This document shows positions 1 to 7,897 of a DNA stretch of 64,000 bases, piece after piece. Below the pieces are notes generated by a model. The model was not told where the DNA came from and ran no database searches. It saw only the letters and a list, made by a program, of their open reading frames with translations. Position 1 is the stretch's first letter. Each line of letters opens with the position of its first letter. The position numbers and the translations under genes are program-made. Source of the stretch: Streptomyces sp. CB02261 (lineage in GTDB: Bacteria; Actinomycetota; Actinomycetes; Streptomycetales; Streptomycetaceae); contig NZ_LIVX01000002.1 of the NCBI RefSeq assembly GCF_001905665.1, forward strand, positions 135,420-199,419, written 5' to 3'.

Positions 1-60
1 AGGGTTGGTTGCGGTGGGGGTTGGGTGGGGTGGGGGGTTGGGTGGGGTGGGAGTGGCGTT
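1..60. repeat. G-rich tract with closely spaced G-runs
   Basis: The first 60 bases of the + strand are runs of three to six G separated by one to four bases (GGGTTGG, GTGGGG and GGTTGGG units repeated). This pattern could form a G-quadruplex on the + strand. No gene is visible in bases 1-227 apart from this tract and the presumed leader of the next gene. Confidence 0.5.
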
Positions 61-227
61 CCTTGTCGATACTCAGTGCAACTGCCCTGCTGCGCACCGC
101 ACATGGCGGAAAGAGGTCGCAACTCAGGCCCCCCGTACGTCCCGTATCGCCGGTAAGGCCTTGCTTTCCCCTCCGTGGTGCACACTTGCTGCCTGGTACA
201 GGGCTCACGGGGAAGGCGGCCTGGCAC

Positions 228-2435
228 ATGCTGACGGGGATCGAGGAGGTCGACTGGGCCTCACTGGGGCATGCGTACGGCCCCGCGGACGACGTGCCGG
301 AGCTCCTCCGCGGACTCGCCTCCGCCGACCCCGCGGAGCGGGAGACCGCCCTCGACGGCATGTACGGCGCCGTGCACCACCAGGGCGACGTCTACGACTC
401 CACCCTCGCCTGCATCCCCTTCCTCCTCGAACTCGTCGCCGACCCCGTCGTCCAGGACCGCGGCTCCCTCGTCGAACTGCTCACCAGCATCGGCGGCATC
501 GAACTCGACGACGACGACGAACTCGACCTCGGCGACGAGGAGTTCATCCCCGCCGCCAACTACGCCATGGCCGCGGCCGCCATCGCCGCCGGCGCCGACG
601 TCTTCCTCGGGCTCGCCTCCGACCCCGACCCCGAGGTGCGACTCGCCGCCCCCTGCGCCCTCGCCTCCCTGCACCCCGAGCCCCGACGGGTCCTGACCCT
701 CCTGCGGGAGCGGCTCACCGTCGAACGGGACACCGAGGTCCGGCTCGCCCTCGTGGCCGCCCTCGGCCGTATCGCCCTGCGCCACGCCTCGCTGCGCGGC
801 GAGATCGTCGACTGGCTCGGCTGGCTCGCCCGCGCCGCCCACGACCCCGGCCTTCGTCTCGCGGCCCTCGCCCAGCGGGCGCGCTGCGCGCCCGGCGACA
901 TCCCGGACGACGTCGTGCCCTGGGTGACCGGACTCCTCGAGGAGATCAGGACCACCGCCCACGCGTCCGCCGCCCCCGGCGCCGAAGGGTCCCGGCAGGC
1001 CGCGCCCACCCTCATCGGGCAGGTCCGCGAACTCCTGGAGGAGCACGGCGCCGGGCGGCCCGCCCCCTGGACCGAGGAACTGCTCCGGACCCTCCACGCC
1101 GCCCTCGACGACCGCGTCGACGACCGCATCGCGCTGATCCTCGCGCAGCTGCGCAGCCCCGACTGGGGGCAGCGGTCGGACGCGATCTGGCTGTGCGGCG
1201 GGCTGATGCGGATCTGGCGCGGGCGGTACGAGGAGGTCGTCCGGCTCGTCGGCGACCAGCTCCACGACCCCGAGCCCCGGCTCCGCGAGGCCGCCACCTC
1301 GTTCCTCGAGCGCCTCTTCGAGCTGGGCGCCCCCGCCGCCGACGCGCTGGCCGCCCGGCTGGCCACGGGTGCGGGGCAGGGCGCGGGGCCCTGGCCGGGG
1401 TCGACGCCGGGTTCGCGGTCGGGGTCGACGTCGGGGTCAGGGGCCGGTTCCGGGGCTGGGGCTGGGGCTGGGGCTGGAGCTGGGGCCTGGTCCGGCGGGC
1501 GGGGGCAGCACGCCTTCGTCGGGCGGTCCGGGCGGGACGGGGCGCTTCTCGCGCTGGCCCGCGCCGGGGACACCCGGGCCGTCCCGCTGCTCGCCCGCGC
1601 CCTGGAGGAGGGCGAGGTGCGGCGCGAGCTGCTGTACGCCATGGACGGCCTCGGGCCCTCGGCCGCCATGCTCGCCCCGCTGCTGCGGCGCCGGCTCGCG
1701 GACGTCGAGCTCGACGAGCGGCTCTACGACCGGGCCGCGCCCCTGCTGTACGCCCTGGCGGCCGTCCGGGGCGGCCAGGCCGTACCGGAGGTCCTGCGGG
1801 TCCTGCGCGGAGCGCCGGCCAACCGTCGCGACTGGGTGCGGGAGGCCGCACTGCGGACCCTGGCGGCCTTCGGGCCCGCCGCCCGGGACGCCGTACCGGA
1901 CATGCGAAGACTCCTGGCCGCCGAGTCGGCCTCCGTCGCCACGACGGCGGCGCGGGCGCTGTGGGCGGCCGAGGGTGATGTGCGTGAGGTCCTGGCGGCC
2001 CTGGAGCGGTGGCTCGGGCCGGGCGCCTCGGGCGCGGAGCGGTGCGCCGCCGCGCAGGCGCTCGGTGAGATAGGCCCTGCCGCCGCAGCGGTCGCCCCCG
2101 CTCTCCTGCCCGGTCTGGCGTCGCGGGACCTGTGGGTGCGGGTCCGCAGCGCCGCCGCCCTGTGGCGGGTGTCCGGGGACGCGGAGACGGCCCTGCCGGT
2201 GCTGCTCGCGGCCTGGGAGGAGAACCGGCACGCGCGCGTGGACGTCGCCGAGTGTCTGGCGGAGATGGGTCCCGCGGCATCCGAGGCGCAGTTGGTGATC
2301 CTCACCGAGCTGACCCGGCGGCGGCGCCACAACGCCCGCGAGGGGGCCTCCGGCAGTCATGACGTCCATCTCGACGAGAAGCTGCTGACCTTGTGCCGGG
2401 CCGCGTTGGCCCGGATGGAGCGCGGGGTCTTCTAG
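228..2435 (+). CDS. HEAT-repeat protein, 735 aa
   Basis: Predicted cytoplasmic alpha-solenoid made of HEAT/PBS-lyase-type repeats. Units such as DPDPEVRLAAPCALASL, DPEPRLREAATSFLERL and SRDLWVRVRSAAALWRV recur along the protein, each a helix pair with the D-x-x-V/L-R-x-x-A signature. No catalytic motif is visible, so a scaffold or protein-binding role is an inference. The ATG at 228 is preferred over upstream in-frame starts because a GGAAGG box lies 11-17 nt before it and the upstream translation is unlike coding sequence. About residues 382-425 form a Gly/Ala/Ser-rich stretch that interrupts the solenoid and is encoded by a GGGGCT simple repeat. The gene appears monocistronic. Such large HEAT proteins are common in Streptomyces and mostly uncharacterised. 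Confidence 0.8.
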   Translation: MLTGIEEVDWASLGHAYGPADDVPELLRGLASADPAERETALDGMYGAVHHQGDVYDSTLACIPFLLELVADPVVQDRGSLVELLTSIGGIELDDDDELDLGDEEFIPAANYAMAAAAIAAGADVFLGLASDPDPEVRLAAPCALASLHPEPRRVLTLLRERLTVERDTEVRLALVAALGRIALRHASLRGEIVDWLGWLARAAHDPGLRLAALAQRARCAPGDIPDDVVPWVTGLLEEIRTTAHASAAPGAEGSRQAAPTLIGQVRELLEEHGAGRPAPWTEELLRTLHAALDDRVDDRIALILAQLRSPDWGQRSDAIWLCGGLMRIWRGRYEEVVRLVGDQLHDPEPRLREAATSFLERLFELGAPAADALAARLATGAGQGAGPWPGSTPGSRSGSTSGSGAGSGAGAGAGAGAGAWSGGRGQHAFVGRSGRDGALLALARAGDTRAVPLLARALEEGEVRRELLYAMDGLGPSAAMLAPLLRRRLADVELDERLYDRAAPLLYALAAVRGGQAVPEVLRVLRGAPANRRDWVREAALRTLAAFGPAARDAVPDMRRLLAAESASVATTAARALWAAEGDVREVLAALERWLGPGASGAERCAAAQALGEIGPAAAAVAPALLPGLASRDLWVRVRSAAALWRVSGDAETALPVLLAAWEENRHARVDVAECLAEMGPAASEAQLVILTELTRRRRHNAREGASGSHDVHLDEKLLTLCRAALARMERGVF

Positions 2436-2451
2436 GGCGCCGGCCCGGAGC

Positions 2452-2524
2452 GTGGCGCCTTGCCCAGTGGCGCCTTGCCCGGTGGCCCTTGCCCAGTGGC
2501 GCCTTGCCCGGTGGCCCTTGCCCG
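2452..2524. repeat. Tandem 14-15-bp repeats after the HEAT gene
   Basis: Five head-to-tail units of the form GTGGCGCCTTGCCC(A/G), two of them shortened by one base, begin 17 bases after the HEAT-protein stop. No open frame is supported here. Probably a slippage-derived array. Confidence 0.7.
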
Positions 2525-2560
2525 GTTGTGTTCCGTGGTGCGCCTGCTCGGTGGGCCCGC

Positions 2561-2694
2561 GTGGGGGCCGTTCCGGGGGTCGTGTTCGGGACTGCATGAT
2601 TTACGGCGCCTGCGGGGCCATCAGTCCTGGGCGTTTCGTATGCGCCACAAATCACGCTCTACGTCCCGAACACGACCCCCTCCACGGCCCCCAC
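2561..2694. repeat. 134-bp near-palindromic element (long hairpin)
   Basis: The outer arms 2561-2592 and 2663-2694 are inverted copies of each other with only three adjacent mismatches (11 bp, then 3 mismatches, then the 18-bp GGGGGTCGTGTTCGGGAC). Pairing resumes further inside after a small bulge (GCATGATTTACGGCGC against GCGTGATTTGTGGCGC), leaving a loop of about 20 bases. It lies between two same-strand genes. It may be a non-autonomous mobile element remnant (MITE-like), or it may act as a strong terminator. No transposase or target-site duplication was found. Confidence 0.75.
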
Positions 2695-2776
2695 TCCTGT
2701 CGTCGGTCGGCCGTCCGCCGGTGAGCAGAAGCCCTCCCTGTCCGAATATGGTCTCCTCGGGGCTAGGAGGAGATTC

Positions 2777-3508
2777 ATGGGACCGCGCGCTGTGTCCGTT
2801 GCCGCCTGCGGTGCTCTGGGTGTTCTCCTGCTCGTCGGGTGCGGGGGCGAAGGCGGGCTCAAGAGCGCCGGGCCCACGTCTCCCGCCGTCGGGCCCGTCC
2901 GGCTCTGGCCCGATCTGCCGCCCGCCACCGATCCACCCATCGACTACGGCGAGTCCGACACCGAGCGCGTCCCCGGGATCGCAGTCGCCGACAACGACGT
3001 CCGCTCCGTCGACGCCGTGGCCGTCGTCCGCGCCGAGGTGCGGGCCCGTCCCGGTACGTACAGCGGCCCCGACGGGATGTACGAGGAGACCGCCCGGGCG
3101 ATCACCGCCTGCGACACCGCTCCCGCCGCCTGCCCCGTCATGCGGCCGTACTACCGCGATCTCACCGGCAACGGCCGGGACGAGCTGATCGTCGGGATCC
3201 GGATGCCCGAGCAGCAGGTCGGGGTCCGGGTCTACCTCGCCGAGAACGGCGGGCTCACCCGGATCATGTCGACCGTCGACCAGGTCATCAGCGTGGAGCT
3301 GGCCGGCCGGGACCTGGTCATGCGGGTCGCCTCGGCGGGGATCCCCGGATACGAGTACCGCACCGCCTGGTCCTGGGACGAGCAGCAGCACAGCATGCTG
3401 CCCACCCGCGACGAGATCGTGCGGGTCAAGCCCTCCGGCGTGCCGGTGCCCCGTCTCGTCAGTCCGACGGCCACCGTCTCGCCCCCGCTGCCCGCGGAGA
3501 CCCCGTGA
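2777..3508 (+). CDS. Putative lipoprotein, 243 aa
   Basis: A short basic start and hydrophobic segment lead to a lipobox (LLVGC, Cys at about residue 22), then a Gly-rich linker, so the protein is predicted to be anchored outside the membrane. The mature part (about 35-220) includes GNGRDELIVGIRMPEQQVGVRVYL, which resembles a small FG-GAP-like beta unit; the tail is Pro-rich. An AGGAGG box at 2765-2770 fixes the ATG. Its stop overlaps the GTG of the next gene, a sensor kinase, by 4 bp, so the two are translationally coupled. A role as extracytoplasmic partner of that kinase is inferred from this coupling only. Confidence 0.8.
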   Translation: MGPRAVSVAACGALGVLLLVGCGGEGGLKSAGPTSPAVGPVRLWPDLPPATDPPIDYGESDTERVPGIAVADNDVRSVDAVAVVRAEVRARPGTYSGPDGMYEETARAITACDTAPAACPVMRPYYRDLTGNGRDELIVGIRMPEQQVGVRVYLAENGGLTRIMSTVDQVISVELAGRDLVMRVASAGIPGYEYRTAWSWDEQQHSMLPTRDEIVRVKPSGVPVPRLVSPTATVSPPLPAETP

Positions 3509-4776
3509 GGAGGCCGCGGCTGCCCGCCTGGACCGCGACCCTCACGTGGAAGGCCGCCCTCTTCATCGCGGTGATGTGCTGTGCCCTCGCCGCGCTGCTC
3601 GGCGTCCTCGTCCACGCGTCGGTGACCGCGCAGACCGCCGACGACTCCCGGGAGAAGGCACTCGCGCGGCTCACCGACGTCACCCGGCTGTACGAGGCGG
3701 GCGAGCCGCTCCCCCGGTTCGCCGGGATCGATCCCGTCGGACTCCCGGCGTCCCTGCGCGCCCTCGCCGTCCGGGGCGAACGCGGCACGATGGTCGGGGA
3801 CGACCGGGGCCATCCGGCGATGTGGGCGGCGGGCCCCGCGGACGGCCGCGCCCTCGCCGTACGCGTCGACTACACGCAGAGCGCCGAGACGATCGACGCG
3901 CTCGACCGCTCCATCCTCGGCTCCTCCGTGCTGGCGATCGGGGCGACCCTGCTCGTGGGCGCCTTCGCCGTCACCCGGGTCACGCGCCGGCTGCACCTGA
4001 CCGCCCAGGTGGCCCGGCGGATCAGTGCCGGGGACCTCGACGCGCGCGTGGACGATCCCCGTACGAAGGACCCCTCGCGCCCGCAGGACGAGGTGGCGAC
4101 GGTCTCGGGGGCGCTCGACACGATGGCCTCCTCGCTCCAGCGCAAGCTGCAGAGCGAGCAGCGGTTCACCGCCGACGTGGCGCACGAGCTGCGCACGCCC
4201 CTGACCGGGTTGTCGGCCGCCGCCGAGCTGCTGCCGGAGGGGCGGCCGTCGGAGCTCGTACGGGACCGGGTGCGGGCGATGCGGGGGCTGACCGAGGACC
4301 TCCTGGAGATCTCGCGGCTCGACGCCCGCAACGAGACCGTGGACCTGGCCGTGCACGAGCTCGGTCCGCTCGCCGAGCGGGTGGTGCGCGCCTCGGGCAC
4401 GGAGACGGAGGTGCGGGTGGTGCGGGATGCGACGGTGGAGACGGACCGGCGGCGCCTGGAGCGGGTCCTCGGCAATCTGGTCGCCAACGCGCACAAGCAC
4501 GGGGCCCCTCCGGTGGTGGTGACCGTGGACGGGCCCGTGGTGTCCGTACGGGACCACGGGCCCGGCTATCCCGCGTACCTGATCGCTTCGGGGCCGCAGC
4601 GCTTCCGGACCGAGAGCGGCGGCAAGGGGCACGGGCTCGGGCTGACGATCGCGGTGGGGCAGGCGGAGGTGATCGGCGCGGCCCTCGTGTTCGCCGTGGC
4701 GCCCGGGGGCGGCGCGGAGGCCCTGCTGCGGCTGCCCGAGTACGTGGACCTCTCGGACGACGCGCCGCAGGACTGA
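3505..4776 (+). CDS. Orphan sensor histidine kinase, 423 aa
   Basis: Membrane sensor kinase with two transmembrane helices (about 16-38 and 137-157) flanking an extracytoplasmic region of about 100 residues, then HAMP (about 158-210), a HisKA dimerisation helix with the phospho-accepting His227 in ADVAHELRTPLTG, and an HATPase_c domain with N box (NLVANAHKHG) and G boxes (RDHGPGYP, GKGHGLGL). The ATP-lid region is short. Start GTG overlaps the lipoprotein stop (GTGA). No response regulator gene is adjacent, so its partner is unknown. The protein ends with an acidic tail. Confidence 0.85.
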   Translation: MRRPRLPAWTATLTWKAALFIAVMCCALAALLGVLVHASVTAQTADDSREKALARLTDVTRLYEAGEPLPRFAGIDPVGLPASLRALAVRGERGTMVGDDRGHPAMWAAGPADGRALAVRVDYTQSAETIDALDRSILGSSVLAIGATLLVGAFAVTRVTRRLHLTAQVARRISAGDLDARVDDPRTKDPSRPQDEVATVSGALDTMASSLQRKLQSEQRFTADVAHELRTPLTGLSAAAELLPEGRPSELVRDRVRAMRGLTEDLLEISRLDARNETVDLAVHELGPLAERVVRASGTETEVRVVRDATVETDRRRLERVLGNLVANAHKHGAPPVVVTVDGPVVSVRDHGPGYPAYLIASGPQRFRTESGGKGHGLGLTIAVGQAEVIGAALVFAVAPGGGAEALLRLPEYVDLSDDAPQD

Positions 4777-4836
4777 CCGGACGGCACACCGTCACACAAA
4801 AGGGACATAGCGCATACAGCTTGCTACGTTGCGGCC

Positions 4837-6216
4837 ATGACCGCACCGCGAACGGACGCGCCCCCACCCGGGGTACGCATCGCGAAGCGCCGCGGCGTGG
4901 AACTCTCCCTCCTCGTCTGCGCCGTCCTCATCTCCGTCTACGGCTACGCCGAGGTCGGCCTCGCCCGCAGCGGCGCCGTGCCGCCGGACGCCGTCCGGTA
5001 CGGGGCGGGGCTCGGTCTGCTCGCGCTCGTCGCCCATCTCGCGGTCCGCTTCCGTGCCCCGTACGCCGATCCGCTCCTGCTGCCGATCGCCGTGCTGCTC
5101 AACGGGCTCGGGCTCGTCCTGATCTACCGGCTCGACCTGGAGACGCCGAGGGACCAGGCGGCGGCGCCGCAGCTGGTGTGGTCGACGCTGGGGGTGGCGC
5201 TCTTCATCGTGGTCGTCCTGCTGCTCCGTGACCACCGCGCGCTCCAGGGGTACGCGTACGTGTCGGTGGCCGCCGCGCTCGCCCTGATGATCCTGCCGAT
5301 CTTCTTCCCGGCCGTGAACGGCGCCAAGATCTGGATCCGGATCGGCGGCCTCTCGTTCCAGCCGGGCGAGTTCGCCAAGATCCTGCTCGCGGTCTTCTTC
5401 GCCGCCTATCTCGCCGCCAACCGCCACGCGCTCGCGTACACCGGCCGCCGGCTCTGGAAGTTCCAGTTCCCGTCCGGGCGGGTCCTCGGTCCCATCGTGG
5501 CGATCTGGCTGCTGAGCGTCGGCGTGCTGGTCCTGGAACGGGACCTGGGGACGTCACTGCTGTTCTTCGGGCTCTTCGTGATCATGCTGTACGTGGCGAC
5601 CGGCCGGATCGGCTGGATCGCGGTCGGTCTGGTGCTCGCCTCCGCCGGAGCCTTCCTCGTCGGCTCCCTCGAACCCCATGTGCACAGCCGGGTGGAGGAC
5701 TGGCTCGACCCCTTCGCCTCGATCCGGGCGGGCGACGGCCCCGGGCAGCTCGCCCAGTCGCTGTTCTCGTTCGCCGCCGGGGGCATGCTCGGCAGCGGTC
5801 TCGGGCTCGGCCACTCCGTCCTCATCGGCTTCGCCGCGAAGTCCGACTTCATCCTCGCCACGGCGGGCGAGGAGCTCGGGCTCGTCGGACTGACCGCGCT
5901 CTTCCTGCTGTACGGGCTGCTCGTCGCCCGGGGGTACCGGGCGGGCCTCTCGCTGCGCGACCCCTTCGGGCGGCTCCTCGCCATCGGGCTCGCGTCGATC
6001 GTGGCCCTCCAGGTCTTCGTCATCGCGGGCGGGGTGATGGGGCTCATCCCGCTGACGGGCATGGCGATGCCGTTCCTGGCCCAGGGCGGTTCGTCGGTCG
6101 TCACCAACTGGGTGATCGTGGCGCTGCTCATCCGCGTCAGCGACTCGGCGCGTGCCCCGCAGCCCGACACCGCCGACACCGGGACGCTCGCGCCCGTCAA
6201 GGAGGGGGCCTCGTGA
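4837..6216 (+). CDS. FtsW/RodA/SpoVE-family SEDS protein, 459 aa
   Basis: SEDS-family integral membrane peptidoglycan glycosyltransferase that polymerises lipid II, paired with a class B transpeptidase. About ten to twelve hydrophobic helices are visible. Family signatures include NGAKIWIRIGGLSFQPGEFAK in the middle and AGVMGLIPLTGMAMPFLAQGG-like sequence near the C terminus. A TACGTT hexamer lies 9 nt before the ATG and no Shine-Dalgarno is visible, so a leaderless transcript is possible. The gene is followed by a penicillin-binding protein gene through the tandem coupling cassette at 6199-6292. Whether it serves division, sporulation or elongation cannot be told; Streptomyces carry several paralogues. 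Confidence 0.88.
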   Translation: MTAPRTDAPPPGVRIAKRRGVELSLLVCAVLISVYGYAEVGLARSGAVPPDAVRYGAGLGLLALVAHLAVRFRAPYADPLLLPIAVLLNGLGLVLIYRLDLETPRDQAAAPQLVWSTLGVALFIVVVLLLRDHRALQGYAYVSVAAALALMILPIFFPAVNGAKIWIRIGGLSFQPGEFAKILLAVFFAAYLAANRHALAYTGRRLWKFQFPSGRVLGPIVAIWLLSVGVLVLERDLGTSLLFFGLFVIMLYVATGRIGWIAVGLVLASAGAFLVGSLEPHVHSRVEDWLDPFASIRAGDGPGQLAQSLFSFAAGGMLGSGLGLGHSVLIGFAAKSDFILATAGEELGLVGLTALFLLYGLLVARGYRAGLSLRDPFGRLLAIGLASIVALQVFVIAGGVMGLIPLTGMAMPFLAQGGSSVVTNWVIVALLIRVSDSARAPQPDTADTGTLAPVKEGAS

Positions 6217-6292
6217 TCCGGCCGTATTCCGCGGCGAAGGAGGGCGCCTTGTGATCCGGCCGTATTCCGCGGCGAGGGAGGGCGCCTCGTGA
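6199..6292 (+). repeat. Duplicated 38-bp translational-coupling cassette
   Basis: Three copies of a ribosome-binding and start region (A-A/G-GGAGGG, GCCT, GTGATCCGG) occur with a 38-base period: starts at 6213, 6251 and 6289. The first two GTGs open mini-ORFs of 13 codons (6213-6254 VIRPYSAAKEGAL, 6251-6292 VIRPYSAAREGAS). Each stop TGA overlaps the following GTG by four bases, so the glycosyltransferase stop, mini-ORF 1, mini-ORF 2 and the PBP start form an unbroken chain of GTGA overlaps. The mini-ORF ends (EGAL, EGAS) copy the C-terminal EGAS of the upstream protein, showing the unit arose by duplication of the gene junction. Confidence 0.85.
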
Positions 6293-7767
6293 TCCGGTAC
6301 GCCCGGCGGGCCGCCGCGCTCTGTCTCGTCCTGCTCGTGGCGCTCCTCGTCAACTCCGCGCGCGTGATGGTCTTCGAGGCCGAGTCCCTCGACGGCAACC
6401 CGGCCAACCGGCGCATCGCGATCGGCCGGTACGCGCAGCCGCGGGGCGAGATCGTCGTCGACGGGAAGCCGGTCACGGGCTCGCGGGACAGCGGGCAGCA
6501 GCTGCGCTGGGAACGCACCTACCGTCAGGGGCCGTTGTACGCGCCGCTGACCGGTTACTCCTCACAGACCTACGGCACGACCCTCGTCGAGCACGCCGAG
6601 GACGCCGTCCTGGCCGGCACCGAACCGATGCTGGCGCCCCTCCCCCTCTGGAACGACCTGACCCGGGGCCGGCAGCCCGGCGGTGACGTCGTGACGACGA
6701 TCCGGTCGTCGATGCAGCAGGCCGCCTTCCGCGGGCTCGGCGGGAAGCGCGGCGCGGTGGTGGCGGTGGAGCCGTACAGCGGCCGGATCCTGGCGCTCGT
6801 CAGCTCGCCCTCGTACGACCCTGGCGTCCTCTCCGGGACCGGTCCGGGGGTCAAGGACGCCTGGAAGCGGCTCACCACCTCGCCGAACCAGCCGATGCTG
6901 AACCGGGCGCTGCGCCAGACGTACCCTCCGGGCTCCACGTTCAAGATCGTGACGGCTGCCGCGGCCCTGGACGCCGGGGCCGTACGGGACGTGGACGCGC
7001 CGACGGACACTCCTGATCCCTTCGTGCTGCCCGGCACCCGGCAGGTGCTGCCCAACGAGGCGAAGGGGTGCGAGGACGCCTCACTCGCGTACGCCCTCCA
7101 GTGGTCCTGCAACACGGTGATGGCCGGGCTCGGGGTGAAGGTGGGCCTGACCGGGATGGTCGACGCGGTGGAGCGGTTCGGCTTCAACGACACGGGGCTC
7201 CGGGTCCCGTCCTGGGTGGCGAAGTCCAACTTCGACCGGGCGATGAGCCCGGACCAGCTGGCCCTGTCGTCGATCGGGCAGTTCGACACGACGGCGACGC
7301 CGTTGCAGATGGCGATGGTGGCGGCGGCGGTCTCCAACAACGGGGAGATCGCCCACCCGTACCTCGTCGACCGCACGACCACCTCGGGCGGCACGACCGT
7401 CGACCGCACCGGGCGCCGCAGCTATCGGCAGGCCATGAACCCCTCCACGGCGATGCAGCTCCAGCGGCTGATGGTGCGGGCGGTCGAGGAGGGTACGGGG
7501 GCGAACGCGGCGATCCCCGGGGCCCTGGTCGGCGGCAAGACGGGCACCGCCCAGCACGGCTTCGGCAACACGGGGACCCCGTACGCCTGGTTCATCGCCT
7601 GGGCGCAGGCCGCGGACTCGGCCCAGCCGGCCGTCGCCGTGGCGGTGGTCGTGGAGGACGCGGAGGCGTCCCGCACGGACATCAGCGGGGGCGGCAGCGC
7701 GGCGCCGATCGCGAAGGCGGTGATGACGGAGGCGCTGCGGCTGGAGGCGGAGGCCCGGGGAGGGTAG
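6289..7767 (+). CDS. Class B penicillin-binding protein (PbpA/FtsI-like transpeptidase), 492 aa
   Basis: Cross-links peptidoglycan peptides in the periplasm-like space; anchored by one N-terminal transmembrane helix (about residues 8-25). A PBP dimerisation region precedes the transpeptidase domain, which shows all three active-site motifs: SxxK as S216-TFK in PPGSTFKIVTA, SxN as SCN in LQWSCNTVMAG, and KTG in GGKTGTAQHG. The length fits the PbpA family. It is the cognate partner of the upstream SEDS protein. The GTG start at 6289 is the third copy of the repeated coupling cassette. Confidence 0.92.
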   Translation: MIRYARRAAALCLVLLVALLVNSARVMVFEAESLDGNPANRRIAIGRYAQPRGEIVVDGKPVTGSRDSGQQLRWERTYRQGPLYAPLTGYSSQTYGTTLVEHAEDAVLAGTEPMLAPLPLWNDLTRGRQPGGDVVTTIRSSMQQAAFRGLGGKRGAVVAVEPYSGRILALVSSPSYDPGVLSGTGPGVKDAWKRLTTSPNQPMLNRALRQTYPPGSTFKIVTAAAALDAGAVRDVDAPTDTPDPFVLPGTRQVLPNEAKGCEDASLAYALQWSCNTVMAGLGVKVGLTGMVDAVERFGFNDTGLRVPSWVAKSNFDRAMSPDQLALSSIGQFDTTATPLQMAMVAAAVSNNGEIAHPYLVDRTTTSGGTTVDRTGRRSYRQAMNPSTAMQLQRLMVRAVEEGTGANAAIPGALVGGKTGTAQHGFGNTGTPYAWFIAWAQAADSAQPAVAVAVVVEDAEASRTDISGGGSAAPIAKAVMTEALRLEAEARGG

Positions 7768-7897
7768 GAGGGGCGGGGAGGGAGGGGCGGGGAGGGTAGG
7801 AGGGGCGGTGACCCGGGGAGGGCCGGTGCGTCGATGGACTGCGGGCCGGTGGGTCGGTGGGCCCTGGGGCGGTTGGGCCATGGGGCGGCTGGGCGGG
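7768..7897. repeat. GC-skewed convergent intergenic region with short G-rich repeats
   Basis: The 130 bases between the convergent PBP and di-iron protein genes contain repeated GGAGGGGCGGGGAGGGTA and GGGCGGTTGGGCC-like units. No coding sequence or convincing long terminator stem is apparent. Confidence 0.4.
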
